Positions 1 to 8,602 of a stretch of 48,022 nucleotides of DNA are shown here, piece after piece (the first letter of the stretch is position 1; each line of letters begins with the position of its first letter). The position numbers were made by a program, and so were the translations under genes. The notes below the pieces were generated by a model. That model was not told the origin of the DNA, ran no database searches, and saw nothing but the letters and a program-made list of their open reading frames with translations. Source of the stretch: an uncultured Muribaculum sp. (GTDB lineage: Bacteria > Bacteroidota > Bacteroidia > Bacteroidales > Muribaculaceae); the NCBI RefSeq assembly GCF_910583865.1, contig NZ_CAJTYX010000022.1:1-48022 (forward strand). Direction: 5' to 3'.

Positions 1-48
<48 letters not shown>

Positions 49-68
49 ATGTTTCTGTTTTGCGAGTG

Positions 69-100
69 CAAAGTTAGTGCATGTTTTATTAAGATGCAAA
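69..100 (-). promoter_or_regulatory. Bacteroidetes-type promoter of the initiator tRNA
   Basis: On the minus strand there is a -33 element TTTG (100-97), exactly 20 nt, then a -7 element TAACTTTG (76-69), matching the Bacteroidetes primary sigma consensus TTTG / TAnnTTTG. Transcription would start near 62, about 14 nt before the mature tRNA 5' end at 48. It serves as an internal reference for promoter calls elsewhere in this window. Confidence 0.8.
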
Positions 101-282
101 TAATATATGTGAAATAAGGTTAAAATGGTCTATGCGCTTGGACTTGTTATTGATAATCAGTTGGATATGTTGCCATCCGGTTTCGCGCTAATGACATGTG
201 CGTCTTAATTTCCTCGTAATGTGAACAATACTGTATTTAGAATTGTCGTTTATATCAATAGGCCTTGAGGCGTGCTTATTCA

Positions 283-314
283 TTGGTCGCTTAAGGGCGT
301 TGTACATAATATTG
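283..314 (+). promoter_or_regulatory. Weak candidate promoter for the outer-membrane protein gene
   Basis: TTG at 283-285 is followed after 21 nt by TAATATTG at 307-314, which matches TAnnTTTG at seven of eight positions. It sits directly before the ATG at 321, so the transcript would have almost no leader. No better match is visible between 101 and 320, which otherwise holds nothing I can name. Confidence 0.3.
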
Positions 315-320
315 TCTATT

Positions 321-1025
321 ATGAAAAAGTTATTATTGACTGCGATGCTTGCAGGAGCGGCATTCGTCGGTGTGGAGGCACAGAACACGATCTTCAACAA
401 TCCCGACAACGAGCCTTACGTTGGAGTACGTGCCATGTATAATCTGAAATGTCCGGGCGATCTGAAGATTGACGACGCCGGAAAGATGGGGTTGCTCGGC
501 AAAGGATCAGGATTCGGTGTCGGTGTGATATACAATGTGCCCTTGTTCGCCAATCTTTACATTGAGCCGGGTGTTACGCTGTATTACAACACAGAGTCGA
601 TAAAGGCCGGTGCGATGGACGAGATGGTAGATACGGAAGGCGTGCCCTTTGATTTGAAGCATGCATCGATGCGAAAGTTCGGACTGCGGATACCTGTCAT
701 GTTCGGCTATCATTTCGATTTCACCCCGGATATAAAGGTGAGCGTGTATACCGGCCCGGAGCTTGATCTCGGCCTTTCCAATGACCAGTATATGACCATC
801 GACGTTGTTGGCGAGCGCTTTCATGCGGCTCCTTCGGCCTATGGAGAGAATGCCATCATAGGCATGCATAGGTGTAATTGCAACTGGAAGTTTGGCGCGG
901 GGGTGTCGTATGACCACTATTATCTCGGCATCGGTGGCGGCATTGGCATTCTCAACATGAGCGACATCAATTATACCACTCTATACGAGAATTATTTCGA
1001 AGTTTCCCTCGGCTATAACTTCTGA
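321..1025 (+). CDS. Outer-membrane beta-barrel protein (porin/OmpW-like family)
   Basis: The protein is 234 aa from the ATG at 321, chosen because it gives a classic signal peptide (MKKLLLTAMLAGAAFVGVEA, cleavage after residue 20). An in-frame start further upstream at 243 would bury this signal. The mature part is rich in alternating aromatic and glycine strands (for example VGVIYNVPLFANLYIEPGV and GAGVSYDHYYLGIGGGIG) and ends in an aromatic residue (SLGYNF), the usual C-terminal beta-signal of barrels inserted by BAM. This fits the outer membrane beta-barrel families common in Bacteroidetes; the ligand is unknown. It is monocistronic and ends at a strong convergent terminator. Confidence 0.8.
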   Translation: MKKLLLTAMLAGAAFVGVEAQNTIFNNPDNEPYVGVRAMYNLKCPGDLKIDDAGKMGLLGKGSGFGVGVIYNVPLFANLYIEPGVTLYYNTESIKAGAMDEMVDTEGVPFDLKHASMRKFGLRIPVMFGYHFDFTPDIKVSVYTGPELDLGLSNDQYMTIDVVGERFHAAPSAYGENAIIGMHRCNCNWKFGAGVSYDHYYLGIGGGIGILNMSDINYTTLYENYFEVSLGYNF

Positions 1026-1054
1026 CGCACCTCTTATAACCATTATTCAAGTAC

Positions 1055-1109
1055 ATACGACCATGTGCGATGCCGGACCTGTAGGTTGCGGCATCGCACA
1101 TGGTCGTAT
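1055..1109. terminator. Bidirectional intrinsic terminator
   Basis: This is a perfect 21-bp inverted repeat (1055-1075 and 1089-1109) with a 13-nt loop, between the convergent outer-membrane protein gene (plus strand) and the NSS transporter gene (minus strand). On the plus strand it is followed by a T6 run at 1121-1126. Confidence 0.8.
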
Positions 1110-1125
1110 ATAGGCGTAAGTTTTT

Positions 1126-2472
1126 TCATATTATGTCAAGTCCGGAGAGGAATACAAGGAGGATAGCGGCCGGAGCCACATAGCGCAGGCAGAACGTGAT
1201 GGTGCGGAGCAGTGGCGTGGAGATGCGCCCGGTGCCGGCAAGCTGTGAACGGAGTATGCGTCGGTCGACTATCCAGCCTGCGAAGATGGATATGAGCATG
1301 CCGCCGAGCGGAAGCATTATGTTGCTCGACAGATAGTCGAAAAGATTGAAGATGGTGAGCCCGCAGACGGTGAATCCAGAAAAGGCACCGAACGATAGTG
1401 CGCACAGAGTGCCGAGACTCATCGCTATGACGGTGTTGAGAAGTGTGGCGCGCCGGCGCGACATGCCAAGCTGTTCGCAGAAGAAAGCTATGCATATCTC
1501 GCTCATGGAGATGGTCGAGGTGAGTGATGCGAGGAACAGCAGGAAGAAGAACAGTATGGCCCATATGGGGCCTCCGGGCATCTGGTGGAATATGGATGGC
1601 AACACTTCGAACACGAGCTTGGGGCCTGCGGCCGGCTCGCATCCGTAGGTGAACACTGCGGGGAAGATTATAATGCCGGCAAGAATGGCCACGAGGGTGT
1701 CGAGCGAGGCCGTGGTGACGGCGCTTTTCACCAACGGTGTAGAATCGGAGAAGTAGCTCGAATAGGTCATGAGTGTGCCCAGTCCGAGGGAGAGAGAGAA
1801 GAACGCTTGTCCGAGCGCACCGATCAGCATTGATGAATCGACCTTGGTGAAGTCCGGACGGAATAGGAATCTCAATCCTTCGGCTGCCTCCGGCATGGTC
1901 AGGGAGTTGATGCAGAATATTATCAGGATGATGAACAGTACCGGCATGAGCACGTTGGATGCGCGCTCGATTCCTCCGCGCACTCCACGGAAGAGTATCA
2001 CTGCGTTTATGGCGAGAAATATGAGCGTCCACATCACGGAGCGTGGGCCTGCTGCAAAGTTGTCGAAGGCGTCGTGCAGTTCACCGCCGGCAGATGCAGC
2101 GTCAAGAGTGCCCGTGAGCGCTTCCGCGAGGTATTCCATGGTCCATCCGGCCACCACCGAGTAGAACGACAGGATAAGGATGCTCGCGAGGATTCCCATG
2201 TAGCCTGTCCAGGCCCAGTAGCGTGACGAGTGGAGGGCGCGGAAGGCTCCGAATATGTTGCGGCGTGTGCCGCGTCCCATGATGAATTCGGCGCATATCA
2301 CGGGGACGCCTATCAGGAATATGAATCCGATGTATATGAGCAGGAATGCTCCTCCACCGTGTGCTCCGGCCTCGTAGGGGAAGCGCCATATGTTGCCGAG
2401 TCCGACGGCCGATCCTACTGTTGTGGCTATCACGCCGAGACGTGTGCCGAACTGTGCACGCTGGTCTGTCAT
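1126..2472 (-). CDS. Sodium-dependent transporter, NSS/SNF family (distal copy)
   Basis: This is a 448-aa integral inner-membrane protein of the neurotransmitter:sodium symporter family, the usual length for bacterial members. The N-terminus carries the family signature GSAVGLGNIWRFPY (residues 20-33), the unwound TM1 that binds Na+ and substrate. About 11 hydrophobic segments follow. Bacterial homologues import amino acids or related amines with Na+; the substrate cannot be read from the sequence. It lies 16 bp downstream of a paralogue with the same architecture and is probably co-transcribed with it. The two proteins share long stretches (for example GQAFFSLSLG), so they arose by tandem duplication. 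Confidence 0.9.
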   Translation of the reverse strand: MTDQRAQFGTRLGVIATTVGSAVGLGNIWRFPYEAGAHGGGAFLLIYIGFIFLIGVPVICAEFIMGRGTRRNIFGAFRALHSSRYWAWTGYMGILASILILSFYSVVAGWTMEYLAEALTGTLDAASAGGELHDAFDNFAAGPRSVMWTLIFLAINAVILFRGVRGGIERASNVLMPVLFIILIIFCINSLTMPEAAEGLRFLFRPDFTKVDSSMLIGALGQAFFSLSLGLGTLMTYSSYFSDSTPLVKSAVTTASLDTLVAILAGIIIFPAVFTYGCEPAAGPKLVFEVLPSIFHQMPGGPIWAILFFFLLFLASLTSTISMSEICIAFFCEQLGMSRRRATLLNTVIAMSLGTLCALSFGAFSGFTVCGLTIFNLFDYLSSNIMLPLGGMLISIFAGWIVDRRILRSQLAGTGRISTPLLRTITFCLRYVAPAAILLVFLSGLDII

Positions 2473-2488
2473 GTGTGTGTTGCTGGGT

Positions 2489-3868
2489 TCAGAGGAATGA
2501 GGCGATTAATATCAGTGCTATTATTGCCGGAGCCACGTAGCGTACGATGGCCTGTACGACGGGGTAGGCGCGTGAGGCTATGGCACCGTGGTTTGTAAGT
2601 TCGTTGCGCAGGTAACCTTTCGGTGCGAACCATCCTATGTAGACACAGGTGATTATGCTTGCTACTGGTAGCATGATGTTGGTGGCTACGGTGTCGAGCA
2701 GGCTGAAGATGTTGAGTCCTGCCACCTTTATCCATGACAGTGAGCCTTGCGACAGGGAGCAGATGGTGCTGAGCAGGAACAACGGGAGTATCACTGCGAG
2801 ACAGGCCGTGGTGCGGCGCAGTCCGAAGCGGTCCTGCATGAAGGCTATCGATACCTCTGCGAGTGATATTGTCGACGTTAGTGCGGCCACCATCAGCAGC
2901 AGGAAGAAGAGCGACGACCATAGCTCGGTCAGCGGCATCTGGGCGAACACCTCCGGAAGGGTGACGAATACGAGCGTCGCTCCTTCGAGTCCTTCGCTGT
3001 CGAGTCCGAACGATTTTACCGCCGGGAAGATGATGAAGCCCATCATCACTGCCACAAGCATGTCGAGCAGAGAGACGGTGACAGCTGTGCGCGTCAGGCG
3101 CGTGTCTTTCGGGAAATAGCTTGAGTAGGTGATAAGAATGCCCATGCCGAGCGAGAGGGAGAAGAATGCTTGTCCGAGCGCGTTGACAACCACCGAGGCG
3201 TCGATCTTGCTGAAGTCGGGATGGAGGAAGAAGCGCAGCCCTTCAGCGGCCTCGGGGAATGTCATGGCCACGCAGGCGAAGGCGAGCAGCAGGGCGAAGA
3301 GCACAGGCATAAGCACGTTTGACATCTTCTCTATACCTTTCTGCACGCCCATAAGTAGTATGCCGAGGTTGATGGCGAGCATTATGTAGGTCATCACCAA
3401 CGGACGCACGTCCTGAAGGATGTATTCTTCCATGCGTGTCTTGAACTGCACGTCGAGGGCCTCTATGCCGGTGTGTGCGGTAGCTTCGGTTACAGGGGCG
3501 TAGAGCGCTCCGGTGATTGACTGCCACATGTATTCGAGCGTCCATCCTGCCACCACCATATAGAACGATAGGATGAGGTAGCTCGCCAGTATGGCTATCG
3601 CTCCTCCTATCCACCACGATGAGCGTGGAGCGAGGCGCTTGAACACGCCCACGGCATCGGAGCGCTGTCCGCGTCCGAGCGAGAACTCGGCGAGCATCAC
3701 GGGTATGCCGAGAAGGAACACGCATGCCATGTAAAGCAGCAGGAACGCGGCTCCTCCATTGGCTTGCGCTTCGGCTGGAAAGCGCCAAACGTTACCCAGC
3801 CCGACCGCGGAGCCTACGGTGGCTGCTATTAGTCCTATCTTGCTTCCGAATTGTGCCTTTGCGGCCAT
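2489..3868 (-). CDS. Sodium-dependent transporter, NSS/SNF family (proximal copy)
   Basis: This 459-aa NSS/SNF symporter starts at the ATG at 3868 (MAAKAQFGSK), which aligns with MTDQRAQFGTR of the neighbouring paralogue. A longer frame beginning with TTG at 3910 is rejected because that TTG overlaps the -7 promoter element TATCTTTG. The signature GSAVGLGNVWRFPA sits near residues 17-30, followed by about 11 membrane segments. Compared with the paralogue, the Y after WRFP is replaced by A and there are insertions between TM3 and TM5, so substrate specificity may differ. Na+-driven amino-acid uptake is the family expectation; the actual substrate is unknown. Confidence 0.9.
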   Translation of the reverse strand: MAAKAQFGSKIGLIAATVGSAVGLGNVWRFPAEAQANGGAAFLLLYMACVFLLGIPVMLAEFSLGRGQRSDAVGVFKRLAPRSSWWIGGAIAILASYLILSFYMVVAGWTLEYMWQSITGALYAPVTEATAHTGIEALDVQFKTRMEEYILQDVRPLVMTYIMLAINLGILLMGVQKGIEKMSNVLMPVLFALLLAFACVAMTFPEAAEGLRFFLHPDFSKIDASVVVNALGQAFFSLSLGMGILITYSSYFPKDTRLTRTAVTVSLLDMLVAVMMGFIIFPAVKSFGLDSEGLEGATLVFVTLPEVFAQMPLTELWSSLFFLLLMVAALTSTISLAEVSIAFMQDRFGLRRTTACLAVILPLFLLSTICSLSQGSLSWIKVAGLNIFSLLDTVATNIMLPVASIITCVYIGWFAPKGYLRNELTNHGAIASRAYPVVQAIVRYVAPAIIALILIASFL

Positions 3869-3907
3869 AAGGATTGAATTTTGTGGATAGATTGATAAAA
3901 TCGGCTG

Positions 3908-3915
3908 CAAAGATA
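3908..3915 (-). promoter_or_regulatory. -7 promoter element for the NSS transporter pair
   Basis: Minus-strand TATCTTTG matches TAnnTTTG and lies 40 nt upstream of the ATG at 3868. No clear TTTG -33 element is visible 19-21 nt further upstream. The stretch from 3916 to 3989 is AT-rich and holds no gene. Confidence 0.55.
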
Positions 3916-3989
3916 GGGATTATGCTATGAATTTTAATATTCGAGGGTGTTAAATAGTGTGATTTGTATCTATATGTGGCATATAAACA

Positions 3990-4021
3990 GAGGAGGTATG
4001 CCGTACACGGCATACCTCCTC
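3990..4021 (-). terminator. Hairpin terminator of the GH20-nagB-PIG-L operon
   Basis: A perfect 15-bp inverted repeat (3990-4004 and 4007-4021), in practice a stem with a small loop around 4003-4008, lies 27 bp after the stop of the PIG-L gene. It lacks a long T run on the minus strand, so termination efficiency is uncertain. Confidence 0.6.
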
Positions 4022-4048
4022 TTATGATATGTTTAATGGGGTGGGAAA

Positions 4049-5236
4049 TCAGATGTGATATTCGCGGAAAGCCTCCATGGCCTCATACGATGCAAGGCCG
4101 AGTGAGTCGTAGAGCTGCGCGGTGCCACGGTTGCGATCCTCCGCACGCTGCCAGAAAAGGCGCGAATCGTTGCCGAGGTAGGGTGCGCTCTCCATCTGTG
4201 AGGAGTGTTTGAGGATGGCGTTACGTTTCTGGAGCAGTTCTTCGGGGCTCATGGGCACGCACATCTCGATATCCTCGATTGGCCATTCTGCCCATGCTCC
4301 GCGATACATCCATACACGGCAATCGTTGAGCCAGCTTTCGCCGCGCTCTTTGGCCTGCGCGAGGGCTGCAAGGACAGCCTCCGTGCATTTGCGGTGTGTG
4401 CCGTGGGGATCGGCAAGATCTGCTGCCACGAAAATCTGGTGGGGTTTCACTTCGTCGATCAGTTTGGCTACAATGTCGACATCGGCCTGTGTCATCGGGA
4501 GCTTCTCTACACGACCGCTTTCATAGAATGGAAGGTCGAGGAAATGCACGCGCGACAGTGGGATGTTATTGAATGCTGAAGCCAGTCGTGCCTCGCCACG
4601 GCGTATCAGGCCCTTGATGGTGAGGACATCGCGGTTGTCCATCTCATTGGCTTTCTTTTCCTTGAGAAATTTCTTGATTTCCTGATATTTCGCAGGAATG
4701 ACCCCGCCCATGGCATTGTTGTTTCCGAAGAGCTGGTTGAAACCGTTGATGAAGTGCATGAAGCGGGTCACCTCCTCGTCGTTTACGGCGATGTTGCCGG
4801 AGGTTTCGTACGCGATGTGCACTTCGTGGCCCTGACGCACGAGGCGGTTGATGGTGCCACCCATTGATATGACGTCGTCATCGGGATGGGGGGAGAACAC
4901 AATCACGCGTTTGGGGAACGGAATGGCACGTTCGGGACGATGGGTGTCGTCGGCGTTGGGCTTTCCGCCGGGCCATCCGGTGATGGTGTGCTGGAGGTGA
5001 TTGAACAGACGGATGTTGAGATCATAGGCCGAGCCGTATATGTCGGTCAGGACTTTAAGACCGGCTTCTTCATAGTCGGCATTGGTTATCTTTAGGATAG
5101 GTTTGTTGAGCTTCTGGCTGAGCCATACTGCTGCTGAGAATGCCAGACCGAGAGTCCATTGGTCTGGTGAGGTCGGACGGTTTTCCGGATTGAACCGTTC
5201 GGCCGATGTTATTTTTGAGGTCAGATTAAATTGCAT
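4049..5236 (-). CDS. PIG-L/LmbE-type zinc deacetylase-like protein
   Basis: This cytosolic 395-aa protein has a helical N-terminal part (about 1-105) and a PIG-L (LmbE-like) domain starting near residue 108. The zinc motif HPDD is at 117-120, and DPHGTHR at 276-282 supplies the distal histidine. PIG-L enzymes remove N-acetyl groups from GlcNAc-containing substrates. From memory, Bacteroides encode a protein of about 660 residues in which a NagB-like domain is fused to this same C-terminal region; here the region stands alone, 20 bp downstream of a complete canonical nagB. The N-terminal segment resembles what would be the linker of the fused form, suggesting gene fission or a separately retained domain. 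It is the last gene of the GH20-nagB operon. No nagA is in the window, so a role in deacetylating a GlcNAc derivative is attractive but unproven. Confidence 0.75.
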   Translation of the reverse strand: MQFNLTSKITSAERFNPENRPTSPDQWTLGLAFSAAVWLSQKLNKPILKITNADYEEAGLKVLTDIYGSAYDLNIRLFNHLQHTITGWPGGKPNADDTHRPERAIPFPKRVIVFSPHPDDDVISMGGTINRLVRQGHEVHIAYETSGNIAVNDEEVTRFMHFINGFNQLFGNNNAMGGVIPAKYQEIKKFLKEKKANEMDNRDVLTIKGLIRRGEARLASAFNNIPLSRVHFLDLPFYESGRVEKLPMTQADVDIVAKLIDEVKPHQIFVAADLADPHGTHRKCTEAVLAALAQAKERGESWLNDCRVWMYRGAWAEWPIEDIEMCVPMSPEELLQKRNAILKHSSQMESAPYLGNDSRLFWQRAEDRNRGTAQLYDSLGLASYEAMEAFREYHI

Positions 5237-5256
5237 GGTCTTTATAATGTTGTATA

Positions 5257-6042
5257 TTATGCATTTTCTATTTGTTGGAAATATCTGTAGGTGCTTACCT
5301 TGAGTTCGTAGGTGGCCGCTTCGTCACATACGATGATAGCATGCGGGTGCATCTGAAGGGCGCTCACAGTCCATGCCTGCGTGACAGGCCCTTCGATAGC
5401 GGCCTGGAGCGCGCGTGCTTTTCCGTGTCCGTTGCAGAGGATCAATACCTCGCTGGCGTCCATCACAGTGCCGACACCGACGGTGAGGGCATGGAGGGGA
5501 ACGTTCTCTGGATTGCCGCCGAAGAAGCGTGCGTTGGCGATGCGTGTATCATTGGTCAGGGTCTTTACCCGGGTGCGTGATGTGAGCGATGAGAATGGCT
5601 CGTTGAATGCGAGATGGCCGTCAGGACCTATGCCGCCGAGAAACAGGTCGATTCCGCCGAAGTTCTTTATGGCTGCTTCATATGCTGCGCATTCGGCCTC
5701 GAGATCGGGCGCGTTGCCATTGAGTATATGGATGTTTCCGGCCGGGATGTCAATGTGGTCGAAAAGGTTGCGGTGCATGAAAGAATGATAGCTTTCGGGA
5801 TGGTCCTCAGGCAGCCCGACATATTCGTCCATATTGAAGGTGACGACATTCTTGAATGACACTCGTCCTTCTTTTACGGCTTTTACGAGCTGTTCGTACA
5901 TGCCTATGGGCGAGCTTCCTGTAGGCAGACCGAGGACGAATGGATGCTCCGGGGTGGGGCACGCCTCGTTTATACGCTTGATTACATGCTCGGCTGCCGC
6001 ACGCGACAGTTCGTCGTAGTTTTCTTTTATGATTACTCGCAT
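5257..6042 (-). CDS. nagB: Glucosamine-6-phosphate deaminase NagB
   Basis: The protein is 261 aa, close to the 266 aa of the E. coli enzyme, and collinear with it. It converts glucosamine-6-phosphate to fructose-6-phosphate and ammonia in the cytosol. The catalytic residues fall at the E. coli positions: D72 in NMDEY, and D141, H143 and E148 in GIGPDGHLAFNEP. The phosphate-binding loop GLPTGSSP is at 38-45. It lies in the middle of a minus-strand operon, 42 bp after the GH20 gene and 20 bp before the PIG-L gene, so it should be fed by GlcNAc released from glycans by the GH20 and GH18 enzymes encoded nearby. Confidence 0.96.
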   Translation of the reverse strand: MRVIIKENYDELSRAAAEHVIKRINEACPTPEHPFVLGLPTGSSPIGMYEQLVKAVKEGRVSFKNVVTFNMDEYVGLPEDHPESYHSFMHRNLFDHIDIPAGNIHILNGNAPDLEAECAAYEAAIKNFGGIDLFLGGIGPDGHLAFNEPFSSLTSRTRVKTLTNDTRIANARFFGGNPENVPLHALTVGVGTVMDASEVLILCNGHGKARALQAAIEGPVTQAWTVSALQMHPHAIIVCDEAATYELKVSTYRYFQQIENA

Positions 6043-6084
6043 AATGAATTTGAGATATGTGGTTAAGTTTGTTTTGTTGTCTGT

Positions 6085-8433
6085 TTAGTTTACTCCTATC
6101 TCGTCGATGAATACGAGTGGACGGGCTGTAGCGCTATAGTCGTAGTGCCATGTCGGAAGAAGTGGCGACGATGTGATTGTCAAGCGCACTTTCTCTGCCG
6201 TTACAGGCTCGAATGATGCATGATGCTTCACTACGTCGACATACGGCTGGCTGGAGGAACGGTCGGGAATCTTTTCTGAGGCCACTTCTTTCCATGCCGT
6301 CTTGCCATTGGCACCGACAGCGAGAACCTCCACTTTGAAAGCGGTGCCGTCGGTTATCCAGGAGTACTGGTCTATGCAGGAGTTGAAAGAAAGTCCACTG
6401 ATTTTTGTTGGAGCGGGCAGTGTAACCGTGATTTTAGGATCGCAGTTGGCAAATCCTACCCAATGTCCGGTCTGGAAGGACTTTCCACCGATCTGGCCGT
6501 CGGTCAGTGTCGCCGGTCCGGCTGGAGCGTGATGCTTCTGGTAGGGATTTGATAGCTCTACTGTTCCGAAAGTGGCTGGATTGATGTTGACGGAATCGGA
6601 ACGCAATCTTCCCGGTTTGCCCTTGAATATGGTGTTCGACTTTATGACAGATGTCTTGTCGAGTTTTATCGGGGCGGTGTAGGGCTTGGCTGTGGCTGAG
6701 GGTTTGCCGTCGGATGTCAGTGGATCGGTGCCGTCGGTGGTGTAGTAAATGTCTGCTCCGCCTATCGACGACAGGGTAGCTGTGATGCTCTTGGTCGCCG
6801 GATCTGATACGAGGGTCGCGTCGACGTCCGCCATGTGGCGTGCGTAATTGTAGCCGCGTGTGTCATAGAGACGCCACAGGGCGGGCATACGGTCGGAGAA
6901 ACCGGCATAATCACGCATGTCTTGCGGTGTCCATCCTACTTCGGCAAGGGCTGCCATACGCGGAAGCTCCATGTACTCTACCTTGGGATAATTGTCTATA
7001 TATTCTGTCCAGAGGTTTACCTGCGGGCCGACCACGAGTTTGCTCTGTTCCGGTGTGAGATCGGCAGTTGGGTCGAGGCTGTAGGTTTTCTTGACAGGCA
7101 CATAACCTCCTATGGCTTCCGGCTCAATGTCTATGTCGGTCGACTGGTAATAGTCGAGGTAGCAGAAGTTGTTGGGCGTGAGGATTACGTTGTGGCCTTT
7201 CTGTGCACCTTCGATGGCGCCGTCACGGCCTCTCCACGACATTATTATGGCGTCCTGTGGAATGTCGCCTTCGAGTATCTCGTCCCATCCGATGGCACGT
7301 CGTCCGCGTGCTGCCAGGGTCTCGAATGCGTGGGTGGTGATCATGCCTTGCAGGCGATCCTCTGCCGAGAAGCGTCCCTTGGGCTTTATGCCGAGCTCGG
7401 CAATACGTTTCTGGCATTTGGGGCACTCTTTCCAGCGTACCTTGGGGCATTCGTCACCTCCGATATGGATGTATTTCGAGGGGAAGATGTCCATCACCTC
7501 GTTGAGCACGTCATCAAGGAATATCAAGGTCGAGTCGTTGCCGGCGCACAGCACTTCCGGCGATACTCCCCATTGTCCCCATACGGCATACGGGCCTCCG
7601 GTGCAACCAAGATTAGGATAAGCCGTGAGGGCGGCCAGCATGTGTCCGGGGAGATCGATCTCGGGAATCACATTTATGTGGCGCTTGGCCGCGTATTCCA
7701 CGATATCTTGTGCCTGTTCCTTGGTGAAGTAACCGTCGACAGGCTTGTTGTCGTATTTCCCGGAATTATGGCCTATGACGGTCGAGTCGCGGTGTGAGCC
7801 GACTTTTGTCAATAGTGGATATTTCTCAATCTCCAGGCGCCATCCCTGGTCGTCGGTGATATGCCAGTGGAAGGTGTTAAGGTTGTGGAGTGCCATCATG
7901 TCGAGGAAGCTCTTCACGTTATCTTCGGTGAAAGGATGGCGTGACACGTCAAAATGTGCTCCTCGATATGCAAAACGTGGAGCGTCGGTAACCGTGACGG
8001 TCGGGAGAACGGGGCTCTCGCCTTCCGGAGCGGTATAGGCAGCCTTTCTCAGCGTCTGCACGCCGTAGAACACGCCGGCAGGGGATGCACCGTCTATGAC
8101 GATACGCTCGGGCTGCACGTCGATGCTGTAAGCCTCGGGATTGTCTGATTTAAGTGTGCACTGCAGCACGATTTCTCCGGGATTCATCCATGCCTTCTTT
8201 ATCCCCGGAATCTCGGACAGATATTCGCGAAGCATATCCATCTCGTTGGCGAGAGAGTCGGGAGCGACGATTTTTGCGTTGGAATACAATGAAAACCCGT
8301 CGGATGTCGCCGGAGTGGAGATGGACGAGGGAAGAGGTATGACATCGAAGCTGCCGTTGGGCACGCCTGAACCGGTACATGACGTTCCTATATATAATAA
8401 GGAAGCATGTAGAATTTTGGAAAGTTTGTTCAT
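6085..8433 (-). CDS. GH20 beta-N-acetylhexosaminidase with C-terminal carbohydrate-binding domains
   Basis: The protein is 782 aa from the ATG at 8433; an in-frame extension upstream to 8514 would run through the promoter. The N-terminal MNKLSKILHASLLYIGTSC looks like a signal with a loose lipobox, so it is probably a lipoprotein. Domains: GH20b N-terminal fold (about 30-150), GH20 catalytic barrel (about 155-500) with HWHITDDQGWR and the catalytic pair D327-E328 in HIGGDEC, a chitobiase/hexosaminidase C-terminal module (about 545-610, YYTTDGTDPLTSDG), then a discoidin (F5/8 type C) domain at the end. It removes terminal beta-GlcNAc or GalNAc from glycans in the periplasm or on the surface. 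It is the first gene of the operon with nagB, which uses the liberated amino sugar. Confidence 0.92.
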   Translation of the reverse strand: MNKLSKILHASLLYIGTSCTGSGVPNGSFDVIPLPSSISTPATSDGFSLYSNAKIVAPDSLANEMDMLREYLSEIPGIKKAWMNPGEIVLQCTLKSDNPEAYSIDVQPERIVIDGASPAGVFYGVQTLRKAAYTAPEGESPVLPTVTVTDAPRFAYRGAHFDVSRHPFTEDNVKSFLDMMALHNLNTFHWHITDDQGWRLEIEKYPLLTKVGSHRDSTVIGHNSGKYDNKPVDGYFTKEQAQDIVEYAAKRHINVIPEIDLPGHMLAALTAYPNLGCTGGPYAVWGQWGVSPEVLCAGNDSTLIFLDDVLNEVMDIFPSKYIHIGGDECPKVRWKECPKCQKRIAELGIKPKGRFSAEDRLQGMITTHAFETLAARGRRAIGWDEILEGDIPQDAIIMSWRGRDGAIEGAQKGHNVILTPNNFCYLDYYQSTDIDIEPEAIGGYVPVKKTYSLDPTADLTPEQSKLVVGPQVNLWTEYIDNYPKVEYMELPRMAALAEVGWTPQDMRDYAGFSDRMPALWRLYDTRGYNYARHMADVDATLVSDPATKSITATLSSIGGADIYYTTDGTDPLTSDGKPSATAKPYTAPIKLDKTSVIKSNTIFKGKPGRLRSDSVNINPATFGTVELSNPYQKHHAPAGPATLTDGQIGGKSFQTGHWVGFANCDPKITVTLPAPTKISGLSFNSCIDQYSWITDGTAFKVEVLAVGANGKTAWKEVASEKIPDRSSSQPYVDVVKHHASFEPVTAEKVRLTITSSPLLPTWHYDYSATARPLVFIDEIGVN

Positions 8434-8487
8434 GGCTACGAATTGGGATTTGGTAGTCTTTGAAATTTGTTTGTTGATTGGTATGCG

Positions 8488-8519
8488 CAAATGTACGCTA
8501 ATTTTTTTAATCATTCAAT
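8488..8519 (-). promoter_or_regulatory. Promoter of the GH20-nagB-PIG-L operon
   Basis: On the minus strand ATTG (8519-8516) is followed after 20 nt by TACATTTG (8495-8488), a full match to the TAnnTTTG -7 element. The predicted start is near 8481, giving a leader of about 48 nt before the ATG at 8433. The promoter faces away from the one for the MFS transporter. Confidence 0.65.
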
Positions 8520-8602
8520 AGAAAAGCATGCGATAATTCGGTATTTTAAAAATTTTTAAAAATCTATAGGTCGCTTTGTGAAATTAACCGCTTTAACATA
8601 AT

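Noticed and set aside
2489..3910. Longer start (TTG at 3910) for the proximal NSS transporter
   Set aside because: The TTG overlaps the -7 promoter element and the extra residues do not align with the paralogue; ATG at 3868 is preferred.
6835..7797. 320-aa open frame antisense to the GH20 gene
   Set aside because: It lies entirely opposite the conserved GH20 catalytic region and shows no recognisable domain; it is a shadow of high-GC codon use.
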